Source: CAMLIZ01 sp036231905
Lineage (GTDB): Bacteria > Pseudomonadota > Gammaproteobacteria > Burkholderiales > Burkholderiaceae_C
DNA: 64,000 nt
Assembly: GCF_036231905.1 (NCBI RefSeq)
Contig: NZ_JAZARE010000003.1
Coordinates: 124,001 to 188,000 of the forward strand
Direction of reading: 5' to 3'
Every line of letters starts with the position of its first letter. Position 1 is the first letter of the stretch. Position numbers and translations under genes: made by a program. Of this stretch, positions 56,301 to 63,172 are shown one piece after another. Below the pieces are notes generated by a model. That model had not been told where the DNA came from and made no database searches. It worked only from the letters and a program-made list of their open reading frames with translations.

Positions 56301-58650
56301 CCAGCGTGCGATGCGCCACCTCCAGGCCCATCAGCTGCATCGGGTCCACCGCCTCGATGGACTTGGGCGGCATGCCGTACTGCGTGGGGTCGAAGGGCAG
56401 GTCGTCGAGGAAGCCGCCCCATTTGGAGTAGATCTTGTCCTTGGCGGTGCGGTCGGCGTCGAAGTACAGGCGCCAGTCCCATCGATGCGCGGGGATCTCG
56501 GTGATGGCATCGACCTTGGCGAGGATGTTTTCCCAGAAGGCCTGCGCGTCGTTGGCCTGGGGCACGACCGTGGCCACGCCGATGATGGCCACGTCGGCCG
56601 GAGGCTCCGCCCGGTGCACGGCGGCGTCGATGCCCGCGCCCTGCGGCTGCAGCAACGCGGCGGCGCCCTCGGTCACCTCCTGGTGCAGCGCGTCGATCTG
56701 GGTGACGGTGTGGCGCAGGGTGGCCACCTGCCCGAGCATGTACATGCCCTCGGCACGCTGCTGCTCGGCGTCCAGCTTTTGCAGTGGTGCGTTCAGGCCT
56801 TCGCGCTTGCTCCCCTTGGACGCAATGCGCAGCCGGCCGAGGATCAGGTCGTCCAGCACGCGACGGCTTTCGTCCGCCGGTACCCCATCACGGCGCAGCG
56901 CCACGCGCTGGCTGAAGAAGTCGCGCGCAAACGGCGTGTAGGCGCAGCGGCTGGCGTGGCCAGGGCCGGACTCCAGGTTCACCGTGCGTTGGCAGTCCAC
57001 CACCTCCTGCTGGAACTGCGGCACGATGGCGCCACTTTCCACGATTTCCCGCGTGAACAGGTAGGCGCTGCCCATCAGGATGCCGACCTTGGCGCCCAGG
57101 GCCACCAGCGGGGCCACGAGCACCTGCACCATGGCCGACGACACGTCGTCATGAATGCCGCCGGCAAAGATCAGCTCGACCTCCTCGCCCTTGACCTTGC
57201 CCTGGCCCAGTTCGACCAGCAGCTTGTCCACCATGGAGCTCCACAGCACGAAGCTCGACAGGGGGCCGATGTGGCCGCCGCACTCGCGCCCCTCGAAGAT
57301 GAAGCGCCGTGCGCCCTCCTGCAAGAAGGTGGGCACCAGGCTGGCGGCCGGCACGTGCAGGAACGTGGGCACGCCGGCCCGCTCCAGGTGCACCGCCTGG
57401 TCGGGGCGCCCCCCGGCAATGATCGCGTACCGAGGCGCATGGCGGGTGGCGATGGCCAACTGCTCATCCAGCAGTTCCTGGGGTGCGAAACCCAACAGGC
57501 CGATGCCCCAGGGCCGGTCGCCCAGCAGTTCGGCGGTGCGAGCCAGCAATGCGTCCAGCGGCTCCCCCTTGAGCATGGCCAGTGCCACCATGGGCAGGGC
57601 ACCGCCCTGGGCCACCGCCAGCGCAAATTCCGCGGTATCCGACACGCGTGTCATCGGCCCCTGGATGATCGGGAAGCGCAACCCGAGCTCGCGTGCCAGG
57701 GCTGAGCCTTCAGCGATCGGCGGTGCGCTGGCCACCGCCTGGGCGTGGCGGTCGACTGCTTCCCCGATTGCCGCCAGAACGCCGGCCACCGTGCCGTGAC
57801 GCTTGCGCCAAGGCGCAGCAAACGCCACGTCGTGCCCGATGGGCATGAGCGACCGCGAAGGATCGCTCCAAGCCACCTTGCCCGTCACCCACGCGCGCAG
57901 TTGCGCGCTGCGCAGGCCGTCGCCGTCGGTGACGAACTGCCGTGCGGCCGTGTGGCCGGGCCGCACCAGCAGGCGGAAATACTCGCCCTCCTCGCCGTGG
58001 CCCACCGCCACCGTTTCGCTGCCGGCCAGGTTGCCCAGCAAGGTGCGAAGCGCAGCCGGCAGGCGCACCTCGTCCATCATGAGCAATTGCGAATCGAGCA
58101 CACCGCCCAGCACACCAACTGCGTGGCATGCCGCCGCGACGTGAGGCGTGAGCCCACCGCGCACCACCAGCGGCAGCGCGGTCTGCTTGCGCCACTTCTG
58201 CAGCAGGATGAAGGACGCGTCCTCGCCGACAAAACCGCCGGACTCGTTGCCCTTGACGACCAGCCCATCGACCACGGCGTCCAGCGGCTCGCCGGGCCAG
58301 GCCGCGGTGCGCACCTCGGCCAGCACGCGCACGCCCTGGCCGCGCAGTTCATCGATCAGCGCGCGGCAACCGGGCACCTGCTCGGCGTCGACGATCAGCC
58401 AGCCCAGGCCGGTGCCGGCATGTGAACGCAGCGCTGCGGCCAGTGCGGGCCCTGGCGGCGCGTCGAGCTTGACACCGAATGCGCTGCGCACATTGCGGCC
58501 CAGGGCCGCCAGTGCGTGCACCACTGCCTCCGGATCCGCAGCGAGCTCGCCGTTGAGCACACCGACACCACCGGCTCGGCAGGCAGCGATGGCAAGGGCC
58601 GGATCCATCAGGCCGGCAGGCGTGAAGGCGAACGTGATGAAGCGTGTCAT
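50377..58650 (-). CDS. polyketide/secondary-lipid synthase 1: NPD-NPD-KS-AT-ACP-KR-DH
   Basis: A 2757-residue synthase. Residues about 1-290 and 315-600 are two tandem 2-nitropropane-dioxygenase-like (PfaD-type enoyl reductase) modules; the second is the better conserved (IIQGPM, ECGGHIGP, FAGGIHDD). The ketosynthase (685-1125) has C873 (DAACASS), H1008 and H1048 (NIGH). The acyltransferase (1238-1560) has S1347 (GHSYGE) and H1454 (AFHS). An Ala/Pro linker (1630-1810) holds a YFATMRQFLETQ helix. A single ACP (1815-1895) carries S1854 in LGIDSIKR, the form seen in Pfa synthases. The ketoreductase (about 1940-2440) has TGGARGIT, S2333 and Y2346. The dehydratase (2465-2735) has H2490 (HALDGKLVLP) and D2661. 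It initiates the two-synthase unit and overlaps synthase 2 by four bases. Confidence 0.92.
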   Translation of the reverse strand: MTRFITFAFTPAGLMDPALAIAACRAGGVGVLNGELAADPEAVVHALAALGRNVRSAFGVKLDAPPGPALAAALRSHAGTGLGWLIVDAEQVPGCRALIDELRGQGVRVLAEVRTAAWPGEPLDAVVDGLVVKGNESGGFVGEDASFILLQKWRKQTALPLVVRGGLTPHVAAACHAVGVLGGVLDSQLLMMDEVRLPAALRTLLGNLAGSETVAVGHGEEGEYFRLLVRPGHTAARQFVTDGDGLRSAQLRAWVTGKVAWSDPSRSLMPIGHDVAFAAPWRKRHGTVAGVLAAIGEAVDRHAQAVASAPPIAEGSALARELGLRFPIIQGPMTRVSDTAEFALAVAQGGALPMVALAMLKGEPLDALLARTAELLGDRPWGIGLLGFAPQELLDEQLAIATRHAPRYAIIAGGRPDQAVHLERAGVPTFLHVPAASLVPTFLQEGARRFIFEGRECGGHIGPLSSFVLWSSMVDKLLVELGQGKVKGEEVELIFAGGIHDDVSSAMVQVLVAPLVALGAKVGILMGSAYLFTREIVESGAIVPQFQQEVVDCQRTVNLESGPGHASRCAYTPFARDFFSQRVALRRDGVPADESRRVLDDLILGRLRIASKGSKREGLNAPLQKLDAEQQRAEGMYMLGQVATLRHTVTQIDALHQEVTEGAAALLQPQGAGIDAAVHRAEPPADVAIIGVATVVPQANDAQAFWENILAKVDAITEIPAHRWDWRLYFDADRTAKDKIYSKWGGFLDDLPFDPTQYGMPPKSIEAVDPMQLMGLEVAHRTLVDSGYHERAFNREKASVIIGASGGAGDYGLQYGLRSELPRFSGELPGEVAERLPEWTEDSFAGILPNVVAGRIANRLNFGGVNVAVDAACASSLAAVYQGVNELAAGRSDFVIAGGVDTVQGPFGYLCFSKTQALSPRGRCSTFDAAGDGIVISEGIAMVALKRLADAQRDGDRIYAVIKGVGASSDGNAKGLTAPLPAGQLRAMRRAYAMAGFGPSTVGLFEAHGTGTVAGDTAELESTTRLMKEEGAGARRAVIGSVKTNIGHTKACAGVAGLVKAALALHHRVLPPHRNVTTPNRVLADPAAPLYLVDEPTPWVAPIDVPRRAACSAFGFGGTNFHVVMEEYGEEYRDWLRPVAGDVWSAELLLWSDVDRTALATRLSALADKLTAVDGLALRDLAASLAARWRPRGETLAIVARSVDDLRAKLSAALGHLNGDAKPLPPGVFHGTATAPAGKLAVLFPGQGSQYPGMAREAALHFEPMAEALGAADAALLEAFGQRFGAGTRLSQFILPRGAYDDAAKAEARQRLTSTDVAQPALGAVEAGMLRVMQQLGLQADMFAGHSYGEFVALFAAGAFDFDALMALSAARGRFIIDAASADGAELGTMAAVAAPRKTVEDAIADIDDVIIANHNAPLQSIISGTREAVKAAAAKLVQAGVEVTEIPVAAAFHSALVKPAQQALSELIEATAWAPLQTPVYSNTTARPHSAEVSRVKRQMAEHLVRPVEFVAQIEDMYKDGARVFVEVGPKAVLSRLTSRILEGQPHVAVSIDDGSGLAGLLGGVAQLLCAGVSLDVTRLFARRDCRIGDPAEPAALLRTRPVPKHAWMLNGSGARRHAEPVRQIGVTLEQAQARAQATPAVAAAVAAAPSSAPAASAAPAVVAVTAMPARSSSASTQHTWTRGRSMDERRTAPGTVESAVLSDYFATMRQFLETQERVMSAFLGEGGAPARPALRARPPMALPRVAEVAPAVVPVAPAVVAASVAAAPVAAAPLAAAPVAPMVKPAEAPAVPKPAAAAPVASAAVPAPAAGEALTREKLVNMLLGIVEEKTGYPRDMVGLDQNLEADLGIDSIKRIEVVGAMLQMLPASHREALTEARSKLNTQATLNGMLDLVTQVKVGGAVAVPFDVAGVGSPVGAAANHPPRLVMRPLHEPLTEAMARRFSPGRFVLTRDALGVADELAALLAARGCEVLMLGAEELADEAALLQRCAEIGSATPLAGVVHLGPVGAPGVADTDSPAEWRQALLRHEKSLFLLLRELHPALTGGTHVVAASDLGGLFGREGSSRPELRLQSGAVGAVKSLLEEQPGLRVKAIDLDPARAPAALALDLLGEMELDGGRQEVGYPGGQRTVFVTIAEDVVADPAREAALAPLVVLATGGARGITAEVLRELARPGNTLVLTGRSALVDEPADLAGLRDAAALRQHFVDAVRAGRLKLTPGEIQRQVQALLGQREMQANLADFRAAGATVEYHAVDVTDEAAVSALVRGIVARHGRIDGVVHGAGVIEDKRLADKRSDSWSRVVDTKVIGLLLLQKHIDPAALKFFTVFSSVAGRYGNSGQSDYATANELMNRLCMSLQARWGERVAVSALCWGPWGATKFGAGMVTAETEAKFAEKGVRLVSATLGRRLFRQELVRVAGTPVEVVCGEAPWDSREAALGAIRSAPPAPQAPELGPLLGRTTAQSRPTGERIVPVRLDGVRHLYLQEHALDGKLVLPAAAALEIMAEAVRSLWPGWRVVEVREHKLLKGVDLAGAPRDLQVFLSPPPYGSSEGFDVSAALQSELGNGRAMTHYRCVVRLEQMMPAAMPAARAVHDDKPLSVAKAYGEWLFHGPRFQVIEHIDGLSAEGSGARVRASQPAQWLARTDAAATWVFDPALLDAAAQMAWLWSRAYRDESALPTRFGRVVRYRETLPERMHMEYQRVATDDPTLIRGNVVFFDEQGEPVMAIEELDSVASAALNRLGGTARAAVEDAAA

Positions 58651-59068
58651 GCGTCAGACCTGTGAAGCGCGAGCGGACATGGGGAGCGCGGGGCGGCGGC
58701 AGCCGGCTGCTGCGCCGGCAAGCCCGGACAGCACCATGTGCTTGCGGCTCGCAGTGCAGAGCGCTGCATTCGACGCGTGAGGGGCGTCTTCCCCAGCCGT
58801 GACATGGCGCACAAACATGACCCTCGACCCATGATGTTGCAAGGGGTGACAGGGGCCACACCGTGCGTTTATGTTGTTCACGCAGCGCCGTGGCGCCGCA
58901 TTCGCCTGCATTGGCGCACATGCCGAGCCTGCAGGCCATCCCACGAATGGGGCCTCACAAGATCACGCGCCTGTTACTTCTCATGCCCCGTGCGCCCCTC
59001 GCAGACCCAGTCCACTCCCACCGCAGCAAGCCGCAGCGGTGCGATCGCGGGTCGCCAGTCGCACGAGC
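58651..59068. other. spacer upstream of synthase 1
   Basis: 418 bases without a supported gene, the largest gap inside the cluster. It lies between the esterase stop and the start of the large synthase and is the best place for an internal promoter. I looked for sigma-54 (GG-N10-GC) and strong sigma-70 elements on the minus strand and found none convincing. A weak AGGT ribosome-binding site precedes the synthase ATG. Confidence 0.4.
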
Positions 59069-60097
59069 TCAACGACGGTTGAAAAAGTCCCACATCAGCT
59101 CATTGGCGGAAATTGCCTGCGACGCCGGCTCACCGCGGGTCTTTGGCGCGCCCGGCCAGGAATGCCCACCCGTCTCGGTGACGCACAGCTGCACCTGCAC
59201 GTTGTCGCGACAGCCGGGATAGGCCTCGCAGTAGGCACCCGGCTTCTCGAGCACCCGCTTGGGCGTGGCGCTGCAGCCGTTCATGCGTGCCCACTTGGCC
59301 ATCGAATCCGGCACCGGCGTGAAATCCGTCACCATGTCCTTGCGCTTCGAATTCGGGCCGGCTCCGCCCGTGAACACCTCGTTGGGGTCGTTGCGGGCGT
59401 GGAAGTGAAGCACCGACACCGGCCGCTTGGGCTCGCAGTGGCGGGTGTTGTCCGTGCCGGCGACCGGCGCGATGCCGCGGAACAGGTCGGACGCCTCGCA
59501 CGCCAGCCGGTAGGCCATCAAGGCGCCGTTGGACATGCCGGTGGCATAGACGCGGTTGCGGTCGATGTTCATCTGCCGCATGAGGTTCTCGACGGCCTGG
59601 CGGATGAAGCCCACGTCATCCACGTTTTCATCGCGTGCGGGCCCGCAGCAGTTGCCGGCATTCCAGGTGGCGAACTTTCCCGAGGCCATCTTGCTGTAGC
59701 CATTGGGGAACAGCGCAACGAAGCCTTCGCGGTCGGACTTGCTGATCTGGCCGTAGTTGGCGTCGTTGGCCTGGTAATCCATGCTTCCGCCGCCGCCATG
59801 CAGCGCGACCATCAGCGGCGCGGGCGTGTCCGGGTTGTACTTCGGTGGCACATGCACGCGGTACATGCGGGTGAGCCCGTCGTGCTGCACCTTGAAGGTG
59901 TAGTCGCCTGGCTTGGTGATCTTGGTGTCGACCTCGGCGTTGGCTTCGGGGGCCGGCGCTTTCTGCTGGCGTTGCAGGATGCGCTCGCGGATGCGCTCGC
60001 GCAGCGTCCCCTCCTGGGCCACCAGCGGCAATGACAGGCTGCCGATGGCAGCAGCCACCAGGGCGAAGGCAACGGTGCGCAATGCAAGTCGTTTCAT
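59069..60097 (-). CDS. secreted PHB-depolymerase/feruloyl-esterase-like hydrolase (LpqC family)
   Basis: A 342-residue exported esterase. A signal peptide (MKRLALRTVAFALVAAAIGSLSLPLVAQ) is followed by an Arg/Gln-rich segment and the LpqC/PHB-depolymerase-like alpha/beta-hydrolase domain. The nucleophile elbow is GMSNGALMAYRLA (Ser in GMSNG), the oxyanion region is ALHGGGGSMDY, and the catalytic His is in GGHSWPG. Members cleave PHB, feruloyl esters or similar substrates. Inside this cluster it would act outside the cytoplasm, possibly on the exported product. ATG at 60097 is fixed by the signal peptide. Confidence 0.87.
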   Translation of the reverse strand: MKRLALRTVAFALVAAAIGSLSLPLVAQEGTLRERIRERILQRQQKAPAPEANAEVDTKITKPGDYTFKVQHDGLTRMYRVHVPPKYNPDTPAPLMVALHGGGGSMDYQANDANYGQISKSDREGFVALFPNGYSKMASGKFATWNAGNCCGPARDENVDDVGFIRQAVENLMRQMNIDRNRVYATGMSNGALMAYRLACEASDLFRGIAPVAGTDNTRHCEPKRPVSVLHFHARNDPNEVFTGGAGPNSKRKDMVTDFTPVPDSMAKWARMNGCSATPKRVLEKPGAYCEAYPGCRDNVQVQLCVTETGGHSWPGAPKTRGEPASQAISANELMWDFFNRR

Positions 60098-60189
60098 GGT
60101 GGTCCTTTGCGGAAGATCGGCAGCGCGGCCGGCTGGCCGTACCTCTGTGCCCAACGCGGCGGCCGCCGGCGCCGCCTACGCATGGCGCA

Positions 60190-61815
60190 CTATTCAGCGC
60201 TGGCCGGCTTGGCGGCGGCCTTGCGGCGACGCGCACCCAGCGGCGCGATCACCGGCCCCACCAGGATGGTGTCCTCGGGCTGCAGCAGCATGAAGATGAT
60301 CAGGTCGGCCACCCGCTCCGGCGGCACCGCATCGCTGGGCATGGGCGCGGGCAGGTTCTGCTCCCACATCGGCGTGGCCACTGCCGCGGGCATGAGGGCC
60401 TGCACCTTGACGCCGTAGCTGCGCACCTCCTCGGCGACTGCCTGCGACAGGCCGATGACGCCGAACTTGGATGCGCAGTACGGGCCGTCATAGGCTCGGC
60501 CCTGCAGGCCCTGCACCGACGACAGGTTGATGATCATGCCGCTGCGCTGCGAGATCATCGTGGGGAGCACCGCGCGGTTGGCGAGGAACACGCCGCGCAG
60601 GTTGATGCCGATGACGTCGTCGAATTCGTCGGTCGACACGTCCACCAGCACCTTGGGCGGCGTGCCGCGTTTGCGCAGGATGCCGGCGCAGGAGATCAGC
60701 GCATCGATGCGTCCAAAGCGGTCCAGCGTGGCCTGCACCAGGCGGGCATGGTCCTCCTCGCGGCGCACATCGATCGCGACGCCGATGCAGGCGGCCTCGC
60801 CACCGGCGGCGATCTCGGTGACCACGCTGTCCACCCGCGCAGCGTCGATGTCGGCCACCACCACCGAGGCGCCCAGCGAGGCCGCGGCGCGCGCGGTCGC
60901 CAGGCCGATGCCGCCGGTGCCCCCGGTCACGATGACGACCTTGCCACGAAGGTCCTGGGCGCCGCCCAAAAAGGATGTGCTCATTGTTTGCTCCTTGGTG
61001 GCCACTGCGGGCCGTGCTGATCGTGGGGTGGTGGTGCTTGCTTCCGGCTTGCCGGTCCAGCCGCTGCCGCCCAGGCGCTGCAGCGGCTCGATCACCGGGG
61101 ACAGCAGGCGCGTGTCCTCCGGCATGCCCAGCATCCAGACGATGGTGTCGGCCACCCGCTCCGGCGGCGGGATGTCGCCCGGCTGCGGCAACGGCCCCGT
61201 CTGCGCCAGCACCTCGGTGTCGAACTTGCCGGGCGACAGGGTCTGCACCCGCACGCCGAACGGCCGGGCTTCGTCGGCCAGTGCCTGGCTCAGGCCCATC
61301 ACGCCGAACTTGGAGGCGCAGTACGGGGCATCGAACGCGATCCCCGCGTGGCCGGATTTCGACGACAGGTTGAGGATGTCGCCGCGCCGGGCCGCCAGCA
61401 TGGCCGGCAGCACCGCCCGGTTGGCGAGAAAGGTGCCACGCAGGTTGATGTCGACCACGTCGTCCCATTCCTGCGCCGGCAACTGCGCCAGTGTGCGCAG
61501 GGTCTGGCTCTGGGCCCTCAGGATGCCGGCCGCATGCACCAGGATGTCGATCGCACCGAACCGGTCCAGCGCACGTTGCGCCATCTCGGCCATGTCGGCC
61601 TCGGACCGCACATCCAGCGGCAAGGCGAGCGATTCCGCCAGGCCGTCGGTGGCATCGGCCATGCGCGCCGCCGTGTCCGCCAGGCGCTGCGCATCACGGC
61701 CCACCAGCACCAGCCGGGCCCCCGTGCGCGCCAGCGCCACGGCGGTCGCACGCCCGATGCCGCTGCTGGCACCAGTGACAATGGCGACGCGGCCGGTCAG
61801 CGGATGCTGGCGCAT
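60190..61815 (-). CDS. fused tandem short-chain dehydrogenases (SDR-SDR)
   Basis: A 541-residue protein made of two complete SDR units. Unit 1 (about 1-250): TGASSGIGRA, NLSSKSG and YCASKFG. Unit 2 (278-541): TGGTGGIGLA, NLSSVQG and YCASKFG. The linker (about 251-277, TTTPRSARPAVATKEQT) looks like a translated intergenic region. Inside it an AAGGAG ribosome-binding site (60996-60991) lies six bases before an in-frame ATG at 60984 that begins unit 2 (MSTSFLGG), so unit 2 may also be made separately (264 residues). Units probably reduce or oxidise chain ketone or hydroxyl groups. The fusion could be real or reflect a lost stop codon between two former genes. Confidence 0.88.
   Translation of the reverse strand: MRQHPLTGRVAIVTGASSGIGRATAVALARTGARLVLVGRDAQRLADTAARMADATDGLAESLALPLDVRSEADMAEMAQRALDRFGAIDILVHAAGILRAQSQTLRTLAQLPAQEWDDVVDINLRGTFLANRAVLPAMLAARRGDILNLSSKSGHAGIAFDAPYCASKFGVMGLSQALADEARPFGVRVQTLSPGKFDTEVLAQTGPLPQPGDIPPPERVADTIVWMLGMPEDTRLLSPVIEPLQRLGGSGWTGKPEASTTTPRSARPAVATKEQTMSTSFLGGAQDLRGKVVIVTGGTGGIGLATARAAASLGASVVVADIDAARVDSVVTEIAAGGEAACIGVAIDVRREEDHARLVQATLDRFGRIDALISCAGILRKRGTPPKVLVDVSTDEFDDVIGINLRGVFLANRAVLPTMISQRSGMIINLSSVQGLQGRAYDGPYCASKFGVIGLSQAVAEEVRSYGVKVQALMPAAVATPMWEQNLPAPMPSDAVPPERVADLIIFMLLQPEDTILVGPVIAPLGARRRKAAAKPASAE
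60991..60996 (-). promoter_or_regulatory. internal ribosome-binding site of the second SDR unit
   Basis: AAGGAG on the minus strand with a six-base spacer to the ATG at 60984 inside the SDR-SDR coding sequence. It is a good candidate for internal translation initiation of the second dehydrogenase. Confidence 0.6.
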
Positions 61816-61852
61816 GCCGTGTGGTGGCTCAACCTGGGCAGCGGCCGCACCG

Positions 61853-62161
61853 TCACTCGGCGAGCTGCTTCTCGAGGAAAGAGACGATCTCCTTGACCTG
61901 CAGTTCCTGCACGTAGCGGCCGTCCACCATCATGAGCTGCTCGAAGTGCATCTTGCGGCGCTGGAAGTGGGCTTCGATCGCCACCACCAGCTGCACCACG
62001 TCGATCGATTCGAACGCCAGGTCGGCCATCAGGCGAGTGTCGGGCTGGATGCCGCCGGTGAACGGCAGGTCCCAGTCCTGGGTCATGTCGGTCAGGATGG
62101 CGATCAGGTCGCGCTCGATCTGCTCGCGGGTGAACTTGGCAGTGGTGGTGGCGTCGGACAT
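61853..62161 (-). CDS. free acyl carrier protein
   Basis: A 102-residue acyl carrier protein. The phosphopantetheine attachment Ser is in DLAFESIDVVQLVVAIE. A C-terminal helix VKEIVSFLEKQLAE is typical of ACPs. It is somewhat longer than a fatty-acid-synthase ACP and lacks the DSL motif (FESID instead), as in secondary-metabolism ACPs. It is probably activated by the PPTase of synthase 2 and may carry the product to the tailoring enzymes or between the synthases. Confidence 0.9.
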   Translation of the reverse strand: MSDATTTAKFTREQIERDLIAILTDMTQDWDLPFTGGIQPDTRLMADLAFESIDVVQLVVAIEAHFQRRKMHFEQLMMVDGRYVQELQVKEIVSFLEKQLAE

Positions 62162-62220
62162 GGTGTTGAACCTCTTGGCTGATGTGAAGGTGGTGTCGTT
62201 GTTCTATGCGGCTGCGGTCT

Positions 62221-63135
62221 TCAGCTGGCCCGGCGCACGGCGCAGATCTCGAGCCAGTTGTGCTGCACGCTGGTGACGTTGGCGCTTTCCAGGGCGAGCG
62301 CCGCGGTGTTGGCCAGCGCCTGCGACGCCAGCTCCACCGGATAACCGGCCAGCTGCGCTTCGGCCAACCCGCTGTAGGCGCCCACGGAGGCCAGCGAGTG
62401 GTGGTCGAACATGACGGCGCGCTCGTTCAGGTCCAGCACTTCGAAGCCCTTGGCATTCAGCAGCTCGCGCCATTCCGCCGGCGTGAGCCAGCGGTTCTGG
62501 TAGGCCACGGGCGACAGGTAGGACTTGCCGCGCACGCGGCGGATCGGCGGCTCGCCGGCAGCCACCCGTTCCGCGCTGAAGCGCGCGATCCACGCGGTGG
62601 CTTCCTTCAGCCATTCGTAATAGACCTGCTGGGTCACGGGCGGCCAGCAGCCGGCGTAGAAGCCCGAGCTGAACGCGAAGATGCCGCCCGGCTGCAACAC
62701 GCGTGCGATGGAGCCGGCCAGCCCGTCCTTGTCGGCGATGAGATGGATCGCGTTGGCGATGGTCACGCAATCGAAGGTGGCCTGCGGAAAAGGCAGCACC
62801 TCGGCCGAACCCACCACCAGGCTCACGGTGCGCTGGGCACCGGCCGGTGGCGTGGCGAGCGCCTCGTCGCCCACGCGCACCGTGTACCCCAGGCGCGCAT
62901 AGTTCTCGGCCGCCAGGCCGATCTGCACGGGGTCCAGGTCGATGCCATGCAAGCTGGCCTTCGGCGCACGCGCCATCAGCAGCTGGCCCACGGCCCCGGT
63001 GCCGCACGCGAGATCCAGGATGCGGGTCACCGGCGCCAGCGGAAGCCGCTCGACGAAGGCGTTGTTGGCTTGCACGTAAGCCTGGTCTTCGGCGAAACGG
63101 GTGTAGGTGGTATCGGTCGGCGCGATCACGGACAT
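62221..63135 (-). CDS. SAM-dependent methyltransferase
   Basis: A 304-residue class-I methyltransferase. Motif I is ILDLACGTGAVGQLL, the acidic end of strand 2 is HGIDLDP, and motif III is around VLQPGGIFAFSSGF. It fits the Methyltransf_11/25 group. No signal peptide or membrane segment is seen. In the cluster it may methylate a hydroxyl, carboxyl or the chain itself; the target cannot be told from sequence. It lies between the HlyD-type gene and the free ACP with short gaps. Confidence 0.88.
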   Translation of the reverse strand: MSVIAPTDTTYTRFAEDQAYVQANNAFVERLPLAPVTRILDLACGTGAVGQLLMARAPKASLHGIDLDPVQIGLAAENYARLGYTVRVGDEALATPPAGAQRTVSLVVGSAEVLPFPQATFDCVTIANAIHLIADKDGLAGSIARVLQPGGIFAFSSGFYAGCWPPVTQQVYYEWLKEATAWIARFSAERVAAGEPPIRRVRGKSYLSPVAYQNRWLTPAEWRELLNAKGFEVLDLNERAVMFDHHSLASVGAYSGLAEAQLAGYPVELASQALANTAALALESANVTSVQHNWLEICAVRRAS

Positions 63136-63172
63136 GGGGTTCCCTCCCTGTTGGTAGCGTGGCAGTCGGCTG

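Noticed and set aside
53737..57705. Long plus-strand open frame (about 1322 codons) opposite synthase 1
   Set aside because: Antisense to the NPD-KS-AT coding region; composition typical of a shadow frame.
58800..58900. Sigma-54 promoter upstream of synthase 1
   Set aside because: A TGGC and a TTGC occur on the minus strand but the GG-to-GC spacing is 15, not 10.
58647..58944. Short minus-strand open frames upstream of synthase 1
   Set aside because: Arg/Cys/Ala/Pro-rich translations without domain or ribosome-binding site, overlapping the synthase start.
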